NCBI GenBank assembly: GCA_002914845.1 | Contig: JXTC01000491.1 | Coordinates: 68,373 to 132,372 of the forward strand | Origin: Trema orientale | Lineage: Eukaryota > Streptophyta > Magnoliopsida > Rosales > Cannabaceae | Length of the DNA: 64,000 nt | Direction: 5' to 3' | Shown here: piece by piece, positions 62,370-64,000 of the stretch | Position numbering within the stretch: the first letter of the stretch is position 1 | How the letters are laid out: every line of letters starts with the position of its first letter | Notes under the pieces: generated by a model | The model's input: only the letters and a program-made list of their open reading frames with translations | Databases searched by the model: none | What the model was told of the DNA's origin: nothing | Made by a program: the position numbers and the translations under genes

Positions 62370-62873
62370 ACACATTATATTAAAATATGTATTCATGAAT
62401 ACCCCGAACCTATCTAGTTGTTTCAACGAGAAAAAAAAAAAGCCACCTATCCAGTTCAGCTCAGGCAAGTCCATTAACGAGAATCGCGATCAACACAATA
62501 GAGATTCAAATTTGAACATCACATTTCCGAAATTTCAAATCGAAATCAAGCTCACGAACTTGAGAACAGATCTAGCAGAAACCTAACTCTAAATCCAATA
62601 GAAATACAGAGGAGGAGCCCAAAAACGACAATAATACCTGATATACGACCGGCCATTGTGGATCGCCGACGAGTCGTCGTCGGCGGTGGTGGTGAGAGAA
62701 GCGACAATGCCTTCACTGCCGCCGGAGAGAAGGTAAGAGTTGCCGACTTCTCTGAAGGTTTGGTTATTGTAGATGTGGATTGAGGCGTGGGCGGTAATGG
62801 CGATAGTTGAGAGTAGGAGGAAGAAAAAGACTGAGAAGTCATTGTGGTTGTGGATTCGGGGCCTGAACTCCAT
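56658..62873 (-). CDS. TMEM87/GOST-type seven-transmembrane protein (lung seven-transmembrane receptor family), 5 exons, 527 aa
   Basis: Coding exons (minus strand) are 62,873-62,638, 59,870-58,934, 58,788-58,693, 57,412-57,276 and 56,835-56,658, totalling 1,584 bases. All four introns are GT-AG and all phases agree. The protein has a signal peptide (residues 1-30, cut after TAHA). A luminal domain follows, with IHIYNN and EVGNSYLLSGGSEG near its start and cysteines in ICCTPDL, MEGCKQG and VACDPK, as in the GOLD-like domain of the family. Seven hydrophobic helices lie at about 223-245, 257-277, 287-315, 329-350, 362-383, 405-424 and 438-461. The acidic, charged cytosolic tail (462-527) ends DEENYDEEDNSEEDKRE. 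Length and order match Arabidopsis lung seven-transmembrane receptor family proteins and animal TMEM87 (about 510-560 aa). Family members sit in the Golgi/endomembrane system; the exact role in plants is not settled. The Met at 62,873 is chosen because it directly precedes the signal peptide; the same frame stays open 70 codons upstream through low-complexity leader. The gene looks intact. Confidence 0.95.
60901..61252 (-). mobile_element. MITE copy 2, inside intron 1 of the TMEM87-like gene
   Basis: The reverse complement carries tagttcgcctatttgaatgag, ggaatgagttata, gacatttgaa, ggaccattcgaa and later attcaaatggac..tttgaat, in the same order as the element at 52,404-52,762. The left end, gacctcatttggttc, mirrors ggtaaaccaaacag of copy 1. 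The two copies are in opposite orientation and clearly diverged. Confidence 0.7.
61260..62160. other. Remaining intron-1 sequence, nothing recognised
   Basis: AT-rich sequence of mixed character within intron 1, with no transposon ends, ORF or RNA gene that I can support. Confidence 0.4.
62328..62370. repeat. (TA)n(CA)n compound microsatellite
   Basis: A run of ta dinucleotides passes directly into a run of ca dinucleotides within intron 1 of the TMEM87-like gene. Such compound tracts are often length-variable. Confidence 0.95.
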
Positions 62874-63050
62874 GGATGAGCTTGTTTGTTCTGAGGATTT
62901 GGAGAGAGAAAATCTAGAGAGAGAGAGAGAAGATCGGCGAAATTGAAGGGACAAAAGGGAGTTTGGGTGAAGGAGAGATGTAGCTCTCGGACTCGACTCA
63001 CTGCGTCGGCCAACGATGGAGGTAACTTTTACGCGCGCTCTTCGCACGTG
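62874..63050 (-). promoter_or_regulatory. Leader / proximal promoter of the TMEM87-like gene with CT-rich tract and G-box
   Basis: In gene direction, a pyrimidine-rich leader with a (CT)n tract (about 62,910-62,930) precedes the start codon, a common feature of plant 5' leaders. A perfect CACGTG G-box core lies at 63,045-63,050, about 172 bp upstream of the ATG. Beyond it the sequence becomes AT-rich. The transcription start is not determinable, and the role of the G-box is inference. Confidence 0.5.
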
Positions 63051-63109
63051 CTTGTGAAACGACGGGTAAGCTGTTTTTTTCATTCAAATTATAAAAAACA
63101 AAAACTTAT

Positions 63110-63690
63110 AAACGATAATATAATAAACAAAATAAAAAGACATTTTTGAGTTTTTTTTTTTTTCATTTTAAAAGAGATTCAATTCGGTTAATACTAAATA
63201 TTGGATGGTAGTATAGATGATGGAACTGAAACGACTCTAATTTTGATATTTTTTATCTGATGTAATACTACCAAATTAGTTTTATAATTTTAAGAGGAAT
63301 AATGGGAGAAAAACTTGTGCTATGTCAAATTTCGGCCAAAAATATCAAAAGAACTCCTAAAATTACATAGTTTCCTTTTTTGAAAAAAAAAATGCAAAAT
63401 TAACTATTTTAAAATTCCTCGTCTATGATTGTGAAATGGAGAAATTATTCCATTAAAAGACAAATTTGCGCTTAAATTTATCAAATTATACATATAACAA
63501 TTCAAACCTAAACCAAATTATAGAAATTATGTCGTTCAGGAATGATTAAATATAAATAATGTTATGTACAACTCTTATCTAAACTTTTCGATATAAGCTT
63601 TATGTGGTATGTGAGTTGTCTCATTCAACTAGTGAATGTTATAAATTTATTTGTAGTAACTACTAAGTTCTAATAAATCAACTACCGAAT
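63110..63690. other. AT-rich intergenic sequence
   Basis: No ORF, RNA gene or transposon end was recognised between the TMEM87-like promoter and the SINE. Confidence 0.4.
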
Positions 63691-63691
63691 A

Positions 63692-63850
63692 AGTGGCCTA
63701 GTGGTAATATATTTACCCTAGGAGACCAAGGTTGTGGGTTCGAATCCTAGGTGGCTACTTTAGAAATCTTAAATGTGAGGGTACCTACCTGTCAGCCCAA
63801 TGTTCGATGGAGTGTACTCTGTCCTTAGCTCTCTAGGGTGCAGTTTGTTA
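63692..63850 (+). mobile_element. tRNA-derived SINE
   Basis: The head has a polymerase III A box TGGCCTAGTGG (63,694-63,704) and a B box GGTTCGAATCC (63,737-63,747), at the spacing found in tRNA genes. The tRNA-like head is followed by an unrelated body (gtgagggtacctacctgtcagcc...). The head does not fold as a clean tRNA with a full acceptor stem, so it is a SINE, not a tRNA gene. The tail and right end are uncertain because the sequence runs into another repeat. Confidence 0.8.
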
Positions 63851-63854
63851 TCCC

Positions 63855-64000
63855 AAGATTAGCTAACCCAAGAGGGGGGTGAATTGGGTTTTAAAAACTT
63901 TTGTAAACTTTTTAAATAAAACAACTAGGATATGAATAAAGCAAGTAAAAATAGCAAGTAAATAAATACAATCTCAAAGTAAATAAATTAAAGAGGTAGA
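63855..64000. repeat. Edge of another LTR-like repeat
   Basis: The phrase ctaacccaagaggggggtgaattgggtttt resembles sequence common near the ends of plant Copia LTRs (agaggggggtgaat). The element continues beyond the window, so neither family nor orientation can be fixed. Confidence 0.35.

Larger units (their letters stand above)
59871..62637 (-). other. Intron 1 of the TMEM87-like gene (2,767 bp)
   Basis: A phase-2 intron begins GTATTATTGT after ATATCAG and ends TTCAAATAG before ATTTGAAAAT, restoring an Arg codon across the junction (SYI-R-FENIKFW). It holds MITE copy 2 (60,901-61,252), a (TA)n(CA)n microsatellite (about 62,328-62,370) and otherwise AT-rich sequence. The short open frames inside it are not genes. 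Confidence 0.9.

Noticed and set aside
62250-62474. Minus-strand open frame in intron 1
   Set aside because: It is built on the (TA)n(CA)n microsatellite (repeated Val-Cys and Ile-Tyr) and lies within an intron with correct splice signals.
63692-63760. A functional tRNA gene
   Set aside because: A and B boxes are present, but I could not form a full acceptor stem and the sequence continues into a SINE-like body.

Overview
This is eukaryotic nuclear DNA from a flowering plant, most likely a eudicot. It is AT-rich, crowded with plant-type transposable elements, and holds one clearly intact intron-containing host gene. Two assembly gaps show: a run of Ns at 25,096-25,945 and a single N at 35,647. 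I could not name the species.

Layout. 1-4,607: 3' portion of a decayed Ty1/Copia retrotransposon ending in its LTR, abutting a relic of a CACTA (TNP2-like) transposase at 4,608-5,110. 5,130-6,170: a strikingly G-poor, degenerate repetitive stretch. 6,890-23,125: a pile of Ty3/Gypsy fossils, all on the minus strand. It comprises a 3-kb LTR joined to a partial RT/RNase H body, an LTR-like insert, a noncoding Athila/Tat-like piece, and a nearly full-length chromodomain-bearing (Tekay/Del-like) element with both LTRs. A 383-bp hAT MITE with perfect 13-bp ends and an 8-bp target duplication sits inside that element. 23,540-29,690: a tandem array of AT-rich 0.4-0.55-kb monomers, each with a (GA)n tract and apparently arranged in a higher-order order. 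29,740-30,710: two further short tandem duplications. 31,200-32,860 and 37,640-43,250: exon-like segments of one or more unrecognised minus-strand genes. 32,859-37,631: a complete-ended non-autonomous CACTA element carrying intron-containing fragments of the host gene for NC2-alpha (DRAP1/NF-YC11-like). 43,322-43,734: a MITE. About 43,765-51,205: a MuDR/MULE transposon with long terminal inverted repeats and a decayed transposase gene. 51,750-53,640: three MITE-like elements. 55,090-56,250: an LTR fragment.

56,430-63,050 holds the one well-supported host gene, on the minus strand: a five-exon, 527-residue TMEM87/GOST-type (lung seven-transmembrane receptor family) protein. Every exon junction is GT-AG and every phase agrees. 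Its first intron carries a MITE and a (TA)n(CA)n microsatellite. The window ends with a tRNA-derived SINE (about 63,692-63,850) and the edge of another LTR-like repeat.

The genes here do not form a pathway. The window is a gene-poor, repeat-rich interval next to one housekeeping-type membrane-protein gene. The least ordinary items are the higher-order GA-bearing satellite, the gene-capturing CACTA element, and the long-TIR MULE.
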